From assembly GCA_002104935.1 (NCBI GenBank), contig MCGT01000008.1, forward strand, positions 620,001-684,000: a DNA stretch of 64,000 nt, read 5' to 3'. The DNA comes from Hesseltinella vesiculosa. Its lineage: Eukaryota > Mucoromycota > Mucoromycetes > Mucorales > Cunninghamellaceae. Made by a program: the position numbers and the translations under genes. Below, piece after piece: positions 15,413 through 28,100 of this stretch; the stretch's first letter is position 1, and every line of letters starts with the position of its first letter. Under the pieces are notes generated by a model. That model saw only the letters and a list, made by a program, of their open reading frames with translations, was not told the origin of the DNA and made no database searches.

Positions 15413-16687
15413 TTTATTTTTTTAACAGCAATGGCGATAAGTGAGAGGGAGAAAGTCGGCAATCCACTTTTCTTCTCTGATTTTCTTCTTAATACAGGAG
15501 TTCAGGTTAACGAGAGAAAACAGTGAAATAAAAGAAGGAAGGCTTTGCTGTTTTACAGAAAAAAAAAAAAGAAAAAGGAAAGCAAAAAAAAAAAAAAAAA
15601 AACAAAAAAGGGAAAAGCAAAGAAGGCGTTAGACCCAAAACGAAAAATGAAGCTTTACCAAATTTAGCGAATCGGTGACCCAACCCAATTTAAACCATCC
15701 AATCATCATTCTATAAAGCGATCTTCACCTGCTTTGCTGTTTTCTTCTCCCCCAATTTCCTCCAACTCCGTAGATCAATCTTGTTCCTTTTAATATTAAA
15801 TAATTACACCAGCCAACCACTCAACTCGAGGCACAGAGCTCTCACACAATAAAATCTCTTTTTCCGTCCAAATCCCCATCAACTATGACCAAGTCACGCT
15901 TTTTTGCCATGGAAGAAAAAAGGCTATGGCTCTAAAAAGTTGAATCGCTGAATTCATCTAAGCAACACCTTGAGAATGGGCAAAACGGAAATTATCAGCA
16001 TGGGTGCCAAAATGTAGAAAAAGCAATGTACTACCTCCAAAAAGCTGTCTAGTGTAACCTTCGGGATTGGATGCCTTGGAGGGAAGAAAACAAACGTAGC
16101 CCTCCCGTCTGTGTGTGAAACAAATTGGAGATTGGTTGGCTCATTTTGCTTGGCATTCTTTGCATTTGGTTTTTGTTTACCAATGACTAGAAACAAGCTA
16201 TGCTGTGAGACACTTGTGCAGCAGCATTATAAAAGAGGAAATTTTTGAAAAAAGCAGTAAAGGAGGCTGTCACGCAACGATTATCATTCAACACATGAGA
16301 AAATAAAAACAAGCAGAAAAAAAAAAGGGGGGGTCAAAAGCAGTCATTCGTCATACTTTGGTCATACAGGCAAAAACACAGTACGATCGCCCAGCAGCCC
16401 AGCATGTGTGCTTGTGTCACCATAGAAATGCAATGTGCCTATCAATGAATTCATTTACGAGTGCATACACTGCATAATCTTCTTTTTTTTTTTTTTTGAA
16501 TTTCGAGCAACCAAAAGCAATGGTCAGAAAATACAGCAAAAGTTGGTCATTGCATGTGATACCGTTTTGTCTTCAAAAAATGGGAATCTTTTTCAGCCTC
16601 GATCGAATCCCATGCAGTTTGGACCCTTTTTTTAAATGCTGCTTGGTTCCATTTGGTTAGGTTGGTATACTTTATTTTACAAAATAA
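15413..16687. other. Intergenic, nothing recognised
   Basis: About 1.3 kb including the 5' region of the C2H2 gene, with A runs at 15560-15610. A minus-strand 80-codon ORF at 15954-16196 shows no domain. No RNA gene or repeat was recognised. Confidence 0.5.
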
Positions 16688-17764
16688 TTATGCATCACTG
16701 TCACTATTGCCCTCGTCACTGTCATTTGCGCTGTCAGAGTCCTCTTTGGTTTCTAAACCTTCGATAAAATCAAGACCGCCTTGCTCATCGCTGTCGTTCT
16801 GAGTTTGCTGTCGTTCCTTCTTGGCCCTGAGCTTCTCGAGAATGTTCTTAGCTGTGTTAAACACACCAGCCGTAGGCGCGCCACAAGCAAAACACTTGGA
16901 ATTGGTACGATAATTACTAATGGCACAAGCCTCGCAAAAATAATGACCGCAGCGCGTGACCACCGGATTGGCAAATTCATTGCGACAAATCAAACAGGCA
17001 AAGGGTACTTCATCTTCCGAGTCCGAATCCGAGATTTCATACTGGCTTGGATCAGCCGTTCCCTTCTTTTGTGCTTCTTCCCATTCCTTGTCCAATTCCC
17101 AGCCTGACTTGTAATCACCACGATCGTGCAAAAAAATACACGAGTCACCATACCCGCAAAATCCAGTTTCTAATCAGACATAAAAAAAAACTGTAAGTTC
17201 CCTCACCCTCTTTTTTTTTTTTTCATCTCAAAGGATACCTTTATAATCCTTGCACACGTCAGGTTGGTAATCAAAACGGGCTGTTACTCGAAGGTTGGCT
17301 GGAGCTTTCTGTGGGCCAACTTGCATCTTCTTATTGGAAGGTTCACGAGCCTCAGTGAGCGTAGGCTTGCTCTTCTTCTTTGTGGCCATCCCTGTATCAA
17401 TGGCCTTGTTCATGGCTTCAATGGCGGCCTTGTCTAGCTCATATTCTGTGGTATAACGAGTAGCATCATCTCGACGAATGGTTGTCGATCGATCGGCTTC
17501 GTAGGACACTCCAAGTTGGCTATCATCTTCGTCTTCATCTCCTTGTTTGAAGCGCTTGCGTCGCATGGTGCTGGTTACTAGGGCAGGTTTGATGGATTTG
17601 CGTTCTTTGGTGATCACTTCGGACACCATTTCATCATTGTCATCTTGCGAATGGCTATCATTCTCGTTTGATTTCTGTCGCTTACGGATGTTCTTTGTCG
17701 ATCTCTTTTTGAAAAACGGCACTTTTGCGGGGGTAGATGTTATCAAATCTTCTTTACTTGACAT
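16688..17764 (-). CDS. CWC24: Pre-mRNA splicing factor CWC24 (RNF113 family)
   Basis: Two exons (17764-17239, 17169-16688; 69-nt intron) encode 335 aa. The N-terminus is charged, with DDDNDE- and KRxKR-type stretches. A CCCH finger (residues ~171-190: VCKDY..GFCGYGDSCIFLH) is followed by GDYKSGW and a C3HC4 RING (Cys234-~Cys271: CLICRNEF...CGHYFCEAC...CFACG). This CCCH-plus-RING order is diagnostic of Cwc24/RNF113A, which joins the spliceosome at catalytic activation. The intron splits the CCCH finger. The C-terminal ~50 residues are acidic (Asp/Ser/Glu). The reading frame is open upstream to 17932, but 17764 is the start that gives the expected MSSKEDL-type N-terminus. Confidence 0.93.
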
Positions 17765-18193
17765 GTTGAATAAAAAAAAAAAAATAGAAAAAGAAGTCTC
17801 AGAAAGCTTGCGGCGCTTTTGAAGACGAAAAGCCAATCGGAATTTCCTTGTGCGAAACGGTAAAAGGCGGGTGCAAACAGAGAGAGAGAGGGAATACGAA
17901 AGCATGCATACCATCTGCATCAACTCCACCAAGGGTTATTCGATCGTCAGTGCCATCTCATTCATATGAAATTCACCTGCTAAAAATTTCTTCCAGCTTG
18001 TCTCGGCATTGAACGTACGAAGACTAATGCTGTCTATGACCTCTATGCAGTAAAGTTTTACTTTATGGACATTGTTTATTCAGAAAATAGAAATCATTAT
18101 ATGCTACATGGTATGGTGTAAACGAGAAGATAGAGAAAGAGATGACCTGTACAAACAAAAGGAGAGAGTAAGGAGGAAGAGAGGGTACCGAGG
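17765..18193. other. Intergenic between CWC24 and receptor gene
   Basis: About 430 bp between the CWC24 start and the stop of the next minus-strand gene. It should contain the CWC24 promoter and the receptor 3' end. No other feature is visible. Confidence 0.5.
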
Positions 18194-20062
18194 TTAATAA
18201 TGTTTCGTGGATTCGGTCAGGGCAGCCTGCACCCTGCGCTTGGAAGCCATGACTTGATCTTCTAAAACATCACGATCAAAAGTAGCTGAGGGTCGGGTGG
18301 TGGCGGCATAAGAGCGCAATTCGATGGTGGACGAGGAAATCGGGTTGGAGGAAGAAGAGCTGGACATGGTACAGAAGTACTTCATGACAGAGCCAGAGAA
18401 GAGTCCATGGCATAGTTTGGCCCAGGTGACCGTGCGATAGGGCACAAAAACTTCGTGGATGACACCTGTATTGTCCTCCAGTTCAGCGGTGGGGGTGGTG
18501 AGATGGGTGGTGGATGAGATAGACGGTGGGACGGTGATACTCTCCTGCGGGTGATGGCCGTCGACTGACGGAAGCGTACAATATGACAACTGACGGATAT
18601 TGTAGTTGACTGAGAGCTGTGCAAGGGTGGAAGGAGGGATGCGGATGCGGCGCATGGGCAAGGACTGGCGCGTGCTGGCATCCTTTGTTCGTGACTTGGG
18701 GTCACCATGAATGACAGCGGAATCCCAAACGGGCACGTGAGAAGGTGGTTCAAGTGGCATAATGAAGAGTGTCCTTGATTTGGGGTGACGATATGGTATA
18801 TCTGGGTCATCGTTGTGCATTTCCACCAGTCGATATTCTTCCACATACATTCGCCGCCAGTAGGAGAGGCGGTCATGCACAAAGGCTGTGAAAGCTGGAT
18901 CGGTAAAATACACCATGGCCACACAGAACCCTATCAACAAAACGGTCAGATTGGCTTATAGTGTTGGAAACTAAAAGAACACCTACCTTCCAAGTTAGCA
19001 AAGATGGTATCCAGCATGCTTAGACCAAACGAGGGTTGTTGCTCGTGCAGAGTAATAAAAATCTGAATGACAAAGCCCCAGATATTCATAACCAATGGTA
19101 CTATTCAAATAGAGGGAATGGGATATGAGATACAATTCGAAAAAAAAAAACCGAAGGTTTACTCAAAGGGTAGATGATGCATCGCACCACGACTTTGGAC
19201 AGGATAGCATTTTGTTTTCTTTGAAAGCGATTTTCGCCTTGGTTAGTCGAGGTGCCACCCATGAACATATTGTTATCAATTTGCTGACGAAGCTGGCGTT
19301 GCTCTGATACCAATTTCAGCAATGCTGCCACGGACGAGATCATTGCCAAAAAGTTGATGAAGAAGAGAAAAGCATAGTACCACATCTGTAAAAAAATAAG
19401 AGTAATGAGTCACACGTCACTTTTTTTCCTTTTTTTCTGTTACCCAAGAAAACACGGTGTGCGACCGATCGAGAATAAAATTCATGTACCTGGGTTTTTT
19501 GTCCAGAGAAGAAAAAAAATGAGTGTGCAGGCCACGAGCACCAGGCGATTTCTCCTTACCAGCATGTCTCAAAGCCATTGTCGACCGTTTCAGAAGTAGC
19601 CACAAAGTAGATAGACACAGAGATACAAATTGTGACATAGAGTATAGTTCCAGGGTAATAAAAATATTCCAACAAGTCACGTCGCTTGACATTTAAGACA
19701 AAGATCAGGACCAAGTTGAAGCCAACAATGGCAAGAAATGAAGCGCTAATGAGACGCATACAATTAGCAATGACGCCTCCAGCGCGACAAAAAGATTGTG
19801 GCCCTGGCACAAGAGACATGACAATGTTCATAAGAGCTTGGATGCCATCCGCTGTACATGCAGTGACCACGCATCGCAAGGATATTCGATTGGCTTTCTT
19901 GGAGTCCACGACTAAAATGTACACAAATGTCAACAACACAAAAAAAGCGGAGACGAGAGAGATCATTGATGCCCCTAAAGTCGCCCGCCGTAAGGTTTCA
20001 AACTGGGATCGTTCAAATAAAAAGATGCCATTGGTATAAATCAGGGATAAATTTGGCTCCAT
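18194..20062 (-). CDS. Seven-transmembrane receptor, fungal GPCR-like
   Basis: Five exons (20062-19560, 19489-19444, 19385-19163, 19100-18987, 18930-18194) encode 540 aa. Seven hydrophobic segments are visible: SMISLVSAFFVLLTFVYIL; a short TM2; ASFLAIVGFNLVLIFVLNV; TILYVTICISVSIYFV; YYAFLFFINFLAMISSV; VVVRCIIYPLIPLVMNIWGF; and LDTIFANLEGFCVAMVYF. A TM3 Cys and ECL2 FETCWYM are positioned for the usual disulphide. A ~200-residue Ser/Thr-rich cytoplasmic tail follows. A 46-nt microexon (FILDRSHTVF) is required: joining its neighbours directly creates TGA. The class resembles cAMP-receptor-like/Git3-like fungal GPCRs, an inference from TM6-7 only. An AATCAG acceptor and T run just before the ATG suggest a 5' UTR intron. 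Confidence 0.82.
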
Positions 20063-20259
20063 GAGAAGCTGATTAAAAAAAAAAAAAAAAAAAAAAAGAG
20101 AAGAAAATACTAGGAAAGAAAGTGCGATCAAAAATAGGTGGCAAGGGAAAAATACACTCTGTAGAAATGTGAGTTTAGCATGAAGCGGTGAATGGCAGGG
20201 CTAGTCGGACTTTAAACCATTCAACCAGGAGACAAGCAAAGCAGAAAAAAGGCCACGAA

Positions 20260-20810
20260 CTATTTGTTTAGAAGCCATTTGCTTAAACTGTTTTCGCCAC
20301 TTCTGTGGGTGCCGCCGATGCACACTCCAGAGCATGATTTATTGCTAAGATAAACCGACGAAGGGTCGTTGGTAATCTGGCCACTCGCGCGCAGGACAAG
20401 ACAGGTCGCACACAGACAAGGCAGTTTCACACCGAAGCTGGTGCCACAGTTGGTCTTCGTTTGGTGAGTGACTGCTGTATGGATCATGCGTCTACTACAG
20501 AACGAACGCATCATTGACGTTCTTGCTCTGTTGGCGATGAGGACAAGGAAATGGTGGCGAGGAAACTGCCTTGTCATTTCCCATTCATCCGTAGGTGCCT
20601 TTTGAACGAGCACCGACGCCTGTGCCAACATGGCCGATGACCAGCTCCTGTCTTGATAATTTTGCTGCGCCACACCATTACTTGCATTTGTTGTTCAAAC
20701 ACTGTGCTCATATTGATTATATTTTTAACCCCGAACCATGCGATTGATGCCACTTCATTTAAATTTCTGCGTGTGTGTGTGTACAATCCACAGTTCTGAA
20801 AGGTCAAACG
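20260..20810 (-). pseudogene. Possible decayed TnpB/Fanzor-like zinc-ribbon relic
   Basis: Minus-strand reading shows fragments in shifting frames: an IGHVGTGVG-like string, PCLCATC, and ITNDPSSVYLS. The order resembles the zinc ribbon followed by an Asp-containing third RuvC motif of TnpB-like proteins, but there are several frame changes and stops and the second Cys pair is not convincing. It may instead be unrelated noise. It is listed because it adjoins a repeat-rich region that holds a clear Fanzor. Confidence 0.25.
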
Positions 20811-21784
20811 TTCAACACAGCCTGTTGCATTCTTTTTTCTTTTTTGACATCAACAATATACGTTCCACCTTTGCTCTCATTGACATCCATTCACCATCCT
20901 CAGCCATGATACAGTATCAGAGCCAGAATGGGAAATTCTAACCTGACTACATGTTTTCAAATACCGAAAGCATGGAAAAAGATACCATCCCTAAACAGGA
21001 GTTTGAAATAAAAATTTCGCTCTACAGGCGGATCTGTGCTTTTTCATCAGTGTTTGTGACAAACTTTGTTTCTGGAATACCTGATGCTTCATTTTGCTGC
21101 AATTTGCTATTTTCAGATCCATTTTGCTACTTCCCCTGTTGCCACGGATAATATTAATCCCATCATTCTTGGGCAAACTCGAAGCTTGAACAAGAAAAAG
21201 GTCACATGGTATCGGACACTTGGATGAAACATCACCAAGAAAAAAGATATTTCAAAATGAAGAGAAACTCAATGAATAGAGCAAATGAGTACCATAACGC
21301 ACGTACCTTTTTTCGCAGCTGTTACTTTTTTTTTCCCCTGGCACTTGCTTTTAGTGGATGCTGTGAGATAAAAAAAAATTGAGCAGGGCGACCAGGACGC
21401 TTCCCAAGGATGAGTGCGGATTTGGTGGGCTTCCTAGGCAGTAAAAATGATGGCTATTGATGAGACAGGAGATGGTCACATTAAAAAACTACATAGCAGG
21501 CCAAGACAGACTTAGGTGATACGTTGGCCATCAATTTGGAATTTTCAACATGCAGCCCAAGTTCAAAGTTCAACCTCTAGAGCAATCCAATAACGCAACA
21601 TTGCGATTTGATGAAGTAGCGCCAACAACGTGATTATCATCACACTTGACAAAGTCTTGGCTTGATCAAGAACTTCTGTGAATATGTTGATCCATGTCGC
21701 ACTTGACGAAGGCGACTCCTTGCCTGCATGCACTAGTCAGGAATGGAAGGCACAGTGCGGATGTTGAATTTGACTTCTCTTTGA
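20811..21784. other. Spacer, nothing recognised
   Basis: About 1 kb of AT-rich sequence with only short ORFs. It leads into the fold-back element starting near 21785. Confidence 0.5.
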
Positions 21785-23035
21785 GAAAAAAAAAAAAGGT
21801 GAACGTTGTATAGCACTTTTGAATGATTGCACCGATGCAAAATTTTGCATGAGAGCATTAATACATGAGTGATGTTTGTACTGAAAAAATCACGTCGATT
21901 GGCGAAGATCGCCCAGCCTACTTTAGATCATTTTCATTTTGACACTTCCGATTCCCCAGCTAAAAAAAAGTGAAAATCAGTCATATTGGGCGGGGGACCC
22001 CCAGGCGATCTCGCCAAAAATCGCAGCGCAAAACGGTTCCAAGTCAATTCATCCCAAATTTTGCAGGCGAGCGCAAAATGATGATAAATGACTATGATTA
22101 TAATTACAGCTCTCTCAGACACCAGAGATAAGAGCTAAAAGACTGAAAAGTATGCACTGAAACTGGTGCCGCCGCATCCACTTGATTTACTTTCTGCAAT
22201 TGGTGGTCCGTCCGATGGTTTCACCAGTCGAAGCACCAGGTTTCCACCATCATTTGGCGGGAATCATGTTTTTTTAAGCCTTGAATATATATTTTTAGCC
22301 GGCAAACCATTGCTAAAATACTTTCTAGTGAGCGCGAGAGCCAAATCAAGGGCGCACGAAACCATGCTTAGTGCACGTTAGTCATAAATTATCATTGCAA
22401 TCTGTTGGGTCACAAAAAAAAGGGGGGATGAAGTGATTTAGAATGTGATTATGATTCATTTATAAAGTTGTTTTGGGCTCTTGAGTCGGTTAGGTTGGAG
22501 AGCGCTGGAGCTGCTGAACTTTGGATAGGCTGGAGAGGAGTGGAGATGCTGGGCTTTAGACGTTACCAGGTCACCGCTATCACTTGGCGGTTGCCAGGTT
22601 TTCTTGAGCCGGGAATAAATATTTTGCGGGGCAGTCATACGGACGAACTAGTTAGTCATTTTCAATGGTGCGAGATCATTTCCAGAGCACGCTTGACAGC
22701 ATTCTAGCTCTTCGCTCGACTGGGAGAGATATCATTTTTATCATGGTCAATTCACATCATTTTGAAAGCGTATGCAAAATTTAGGGTGAATTGACTTGGA
22801 CCAATTTTGCACTGCGATATTTGATCAGATCGCCTGGGGATCCCTTAAGTGAAAATCGCCGAATTTTCGCTGGGAATCGGGAGATGTTAAAACCAACGTT
22901 GGCTGGGTAACTTTCACCAATTGGCCCACCATTTTCAGCACTATCAGCATTCATGTATTTGCGTATCCTTACATATTTTCACTTCAACCCAATCACACAA
23001 AAGTCCTGTGCAGCGCTTAATTTTTTTTTTTTCAA
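21785..23035. repeat. Diverged long inverted repeat, same family as 51-58 kb element
   Basis: The segment 21785-~22330 (inverted) and ~22610-23035 (direct) share blocks such as CCAGGCGATCTCG/GATCAGATCGCCTGGGG, GATCATTTTCATTTTGACA and the CCCAGCTAAAAAA run. Both match, with clear divergence, the ~440-bp unit that builds the arms of the 51.4-58.4 kb composite. The centre carries two similar gaatatatatttttagccgg/cgggaataaatattttgcgg strings. No coding capacity was recognised. It looks like an old fold-back transposon copy. Confidence 0.65.
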
Positions 23036-23213
23036 AATGAAAAAATAAAATTCGATGACCGTATTCAGTCTCCACGCAATGATTTGCTTCATTTGTGCGC
23101 CAATGAATCCATTTTGTGCGTCTTGCTTTTTTTATTACAGAGAACCTTTTTCAGCATTCAGCACGTGCAACCCATTCTCCAGTTCATGCAGACTCTTCCT
23201 CGATGCACACAAA

Positions 23214-23714
23214 TCTATTCCTCAGCCTACACAAACCAAAGCTCCAATAGGACACTATTTTTTTTATTGACGAATGTGCGAACCATTAATAAATGAAAGG
23301 GTGACTGGTGACAGACACACAGAATTTAAGAGTTTGTCTTCCTTATTCATGCAGCGATGAAATATTCCTCCAAAGAAAAAAAAATCGCGTCTTGAGCCTC
23401 GTGAGCTAGACAAGAACACAAAGCAGGTGTGGGTCGAACGCAAACGCAATCCAAAAAAAAAAAAAAAAAAAAAAAAAGTGCTTCGAACGCAAGTGGATAG
23501 CAATCGACTATTTTGTGTTCTTGCCTAGCTCACAAGGCTCAAGACGCGCTTTTCTTTGGAGGAATATTTCATCGCTGCGTGAATAAGGAAGACAAACTCT
23601 TAAAGTCTGTGTGTCTGTCACCAGTCACCCTTTCATTTATTAATGGTTCGCACATTCGTTAATAAAAAAAATAGTGTCCTATTGGAACTTTGGTTTGCGT
23701 ACACTGAAGAATAG
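23214..23714. repeat. Fold-back element, ~240-bp arms around a poly-A centre
   Basis: The left arm (ctattcctcagcc...gcgaacc...gagctagacaagaacac) is repeated in reverse complement from ~23478 to 23714. Arms are roughly 90 percent identical by eye, and the centre is a ~25-nt A run at 23453-23477. No ORF with a domain is present. It is a MITE-like palindrome lying just downstream of CWF18. Confidence 0.8.
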
Positions 23715-23786
23715 TCCAAAAGATATTCGTACCCCCATTAACTAATGACAAGGATCTTTCTATCTAGCATTTCACAGATGATTGGA

Positions 23787-24424
23787 TCATTCTTCGTCTT
23801 GATCTTGGTCACGGAGTCGTTGCTCGGATTGCTCTACTTGGGTAACAGCATCAGCAAGGTTGCCACCTTGAGCAAGGCGCTGTCGAATTATGTCTAAAAT
23901 CGCTCGCTGTGTCCTTCGATCCAGCTTTTGCATCTTCTTCTCAACATCCCGTCGCAAGTCCCAGTTAGCTTTTTTAGGCGCCAAGTTGAACAGATCCTAT
24001 AATATGAGAGTATGAACACTTTTGTCCTCATAGTAGACACCCTGGTTCAGACCGAACACATGATTTTCACTTACAACTTCGTCCGTTTCCTTAGCCGCTG
24101 CATCTCGCAACGTCTCAGTGGGTATGTGTTTTGTAGCAGACTCGGCTGTGTGTTTGATATCAGTATAGGAGGCGGGTTGGACATGATCTTTCAATGATTC
24201 ATCCTGAGGTGTATAGCTTCGAAACACAAGACCACTATCATGAGAAAGCGAGAGGCTCCTGGTGAGTGCCATATATCAAAATGTCTTCGTTCTTTTTATT
24301 CTTGACAAAAAGCTTACTTTGATCCATCATCTTCACTGGGTGCTGATCGTGAATCGCTGTTGGGGTTCTTTCGCTTTCGCAGAGCAGCAAGTCTATCCTT
24401 TCGATCTTTAGCGGCTGCTTCCAT
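23787..24424 (-). CDS. CWF18: Spliceosome-associated protein CWF18/CCDC12
   Basis: Three exons (24424-24318, 24258-24075, 23996-23787; introns 59 and 78 nt) encode 166 aa. The N-terminus is MEAAAKDRKDRLAALRKRK, then a charged linker with FRSYTPQDESLKD, and the conserved block EVDLFNLAPKKANWDLRRD followed by RTQRAILDIIRQRL. This is the order found in CCDC12/Cwf18, a small NTC-associated spliceosomal protein. The intron inside EV|DLFNLAP is supported by the conserved junction. The gene lies between a fold-back element and the Fanzor gene and is itself undamaged. Confidence 0.93.
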
Positions 24425-25126
24425 GATTATGAATGCTTATGTACTTTTATGACGAAAATGGAGAAGCCGCAAGCGCCCTAAAAAAAAAACAAACGAATAT
24501 ATAAACAAAGCATTTGAAACTCCGTGGTACGAGCTTTGAGAAGAAAAAAACAGCGCACTATAGAAAATTTGAGAAGAAAAAACAGCGCAACCAATCAAAT
24601 AGCCAGCTGCATATGCGTTACTAAGCGCACTAACATGACCCGCTTGCAGAAAAGAATTTGTCGCATCTTTCTGCAAAGCATGTTATTTTTACCACCTTGG
24701 ATTTATAGACCAAACATGGTAAGGCATAGGGAGAGGCATGCGTGAAATAGACAGGGTGGTATGGATAGTCGCAATTTCTTCAATCTGGAGCATTTTTGTT
24801 TAGCTGAGGATGACTCTGGGGCCTGAATTTTTTTTTTCGTGGTTTGGTTTGCCAGGCAGTGTTAAGTTTTTATTTAAGAAGCACAGTAAAATGAGCAATA
24901 GAGATAGGCAAAGAGTGTTACCTTTATCATTGATGGTACGCTACTTCATTTTATATTTCAAAAAGAAAGGTACGTTGTAAAAAAAGGGCTAAGGATGTGA
25001 TTGGCGGTCATTCTCGCTGGCATTGGCAAAGGTTTGATCATCCGCAACACGCGATTCTTTTTTTTTTGTTTGTTTATCTAGGTTCTTCTATCTTTTTTAT
25101 TTTTGCTCATTTTCTATCTATCCCTG
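24425..25126. other. Spacer between CWF18 and Fanzor start
   Basis: About 700 bp. It includes the CWF18 promoter, a short direct duplication (tgagaagaaaaaaacagcgca twice near 24536-24590) and, before the Fanzor ATG, a T run followed by TTTATCTAG that could be a 5' UTR acceptor. No transposase gene or terminal inverted repeat was recognised. Confidence 0.45.
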
Positions 25127-28100
25127 ATGCAATCGCTTCCTCAAGCCGTCTACGAAACTCTGTGCCACATCCCTGAAGAAGATTTCCGCCGGGCATTGCC
25201 TGATCTGTTGGATCAAGCTTGGATGACCACCGAACAAATCTACACTGTTTGGTCACAAGCAAAAGTCTATCGCAAACGTAAGTCATCCATCACTTCAATC
25301 ATGTCTTTTTCTTTACCCATCTTCGTAGGACGGGAAACTGGGCCCACGCCACAACGACGTGCCCAACAACAGGAACAAAACGATCGCGCCGAGGGGAGAC
25401 GGCAGCGCCAAGAAGATGAGCGAAATCCTGATGCTGTGGGACCGTGTGCCACATGCGGCCAAATGGGACACTGTTCGTCTGCCAGCCGCCTTTGTCCTTT
25501 CCATCGCATGAACAAGAAGGATTGCATCAACGAAATGATGCCAGGTGGTGAGTGCTACACGATAAAAAAAAGCTTTGAAGCGCAACATAGAGTCGACCAG
25601 CGCCTGCAACAAGAACATCCTTTTCCGCCTCCAATTATTTCTCAACCATTTCGCTCTCACCCACCCGTCTGACTTTAAAAGCATCATGATCAGCCAGAAC
25701 GGTCTCCTGTCCATCTCGCAACTCGTCTATCCCCGCAACCCGCGTCGACCAGGGATGACCAACGCTCATGTCCTACGAAGCCTTCCTCCCACCTTCCTGC
25801 CTCACTGGAACCAGTTTGTCCGTGACCACCCGAACATCACCTACAGCCCCAACGACCACCAAGGCATGGGTCCGCTCGACAATGCAGCCCTTCTCATTCC
25901 TGCTGATCACCGCAGCCTTCACTTCCACCACCCGCATAAATTCTATGCAAATACTTTTGGGCCATGCTTGTCAACGCTTGCCACAGCTTACTCCAATTGT
26001 TTGGTGATCGACTTTGAGAAAAAGGTCAAGAAGTATATTCGATTCTCCTTTGCCATCACGGATCTCAGCGTAGGTTTTATAAAAAAAAAAAGAATCAAAA
26101 AAGGGATATGTTCTGACTTTTTTTTTGTCTCTTTCAGATCCCTCACATGACCGGCAGGTGGATGATATCTACACGAGCTTTGCAGAGAGACCTTCCCATC
26201 CTCAATCAGGGGTCACACCTGGATCGGTCACAAGCAATGTCCCTGGTGTGTCTACCGAAGAAGCGGCCATTGCCAGTGTGAAGGCGAAAACACTGGCCTT
26301 GAAACCCCACTACGTTGGCAAATTGACGTCGACAACCCTGTCCCGATACCCCAGCAGTGCCTTGCTTGTCTACATCAACATCAACAAGCACTACGAGCAA
26401 TACAAGTGCCAGCCCAATGCCAACCCTAAAAAATGCCCGAAGCTTACCATCCTTCCTGAGCCTCACTTTGGACGCCGATTCATCCCCATCTTACCCGACA
26501 CGATCAAATATCTAGCCGAATGCGATGCCATTGAAACAAACAACGACAACTCTGATGTACCCAACGCCGCATTCATCCGTGCCTTGCCCATGTTTTTCAA
26601 GGTGTTCCACATGGAGAAGTTCAACTTTGGCGGGCCTGGGTTCGGGAGGCAAGTTTTGCAGACATCAAAAAAAAAAAACACCTTCCAACATTTTTGTTCT
26701 TCTTCTCGCTTAGTGTCCAGGACATGCTTGAGGGAGTACAACTCAACTGTCCATTGTTTGCTTGCCACATTTGGTGCGATGGTGTTTCGTGCTGCTTTGA
26801 ATTTGTTCGCTTGCCAACCATGCATCGCCCAACGATGAAGCTGCCCAGCCTGGACCACTGGGATACCGAACTGGTAGAACGCTTCGATATGGTCGCCGTC
26901 GATCCAGGCCACCGTGCCATCGTCACCGGAAGCTATGGCACACCTTATCCACTTTCTATGCTCCCTGAAACCCGGGATGACGAAGACTCTGCAGGGGAAG
27001 GTGAACCCGATAACGATAATGACGAAGAACAAATGGCTATCGACACCCCATGTCCTATTCGTACTGCTCAGCCTGCACATCAACGTCAGGACTTTGACAA
27101 CGCCACTGGCAGCACTGATATGGAACAAGGAAATCTCTCTATGCCTATGATTGACGATGCCGATCCTACCACCCCGATCCCCCAGTCTCACCATCTGCCT
27201 TACCGAGTCATCAAAGTTTCTGCAAAGGAATACCGCTCGCAATGTGGAACGCAGCGACGAATCCAACAATTGGAACGACGCAAGGTTTCCACAACATACT
27301 CCTTCCGAGGTCAGCAAATACCGTTCCATCAGATGGAAGCCGCCATCCCTTCCCACCAAACCACCAGCCCCACTGAATATGCCACACGAATCCAGTACCT
27401 GCTTGATCGTCTCCCGATCTTTTTCGACTTTTATGGCCTCCAGCACTCCATCGACCGCTTCAATGCTTACAGAGGGCGTCAGCGGGGCGTGGCATACGTT
27501 GCCAGTGTTCTTGCTGGCCTGTCCAAGAAGTATGTCAAGTCCCAGCGCAATGTGCGCGGCCACCGTAAGCGTACCCACCGCAATCGGCGCAAGCGTCAGA
27601 AGAAAGCTCGGAAGAAAAGGGCCATCAGGATCAGCAAGGCCAAGGAGGCGATGCGAAAACACCTTGCTGCAATGGACATGGCAATAACGAAGATCGAAGA
27701 TTTGCTGAAATGCAGTGCTGGTTTGATATTGCATGGGACGGTGGATCTATGGGAAGCAACATTACATACCATGCGCACCCAACGCGACCTGGACCGTGAC
27801 CACCGCATTGATCTGATCAATGAAATGGAAGAAAAGAGGCAAGTCGCCGTGGTATTCAGGAGGTCCAGGTGGGCTTATTTTTCCATTGTAGACCTGCGCC
27901 GCAAATGAAGCCAAGTACACGTCTTCTTCACGGTGTGACAAAGTTTCCCAGCGAAAGAGTTCCATTAATACTCTTTGGTGATGACCTCAAGGGCCGGAAG
28001 GTCGCCGCCCCGCTCAAAAAGCAGCTTCCTAGCTCGTCTTCCCTGGTGTTTGACCAATTGGAAAACCGACAACGTCAGGGCAAGCTTGCTGTTATCTCAC

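Noticed and set aside
25103..25672. Single 189-codon ORF as the Fanzor N-terminus
   Set aside because: It runs through two good GT-AG introns and ends before the conserved body; splicing gives a continuous 970-aa frame.
26138..26277. Fanzor exon 4 starting at the first acceptor (26138)
   Set aside because: That join reaches a TGA within about 45 codons; the acceptor at 26158 keeps the frame open.
26463..27734. 423-codon minus-strand ORF
   Set aside because: Antisense to Fanzor exons 4-5 and the intron between them; no recognisable domain, whereas the plus strand carries RuvC motifs.
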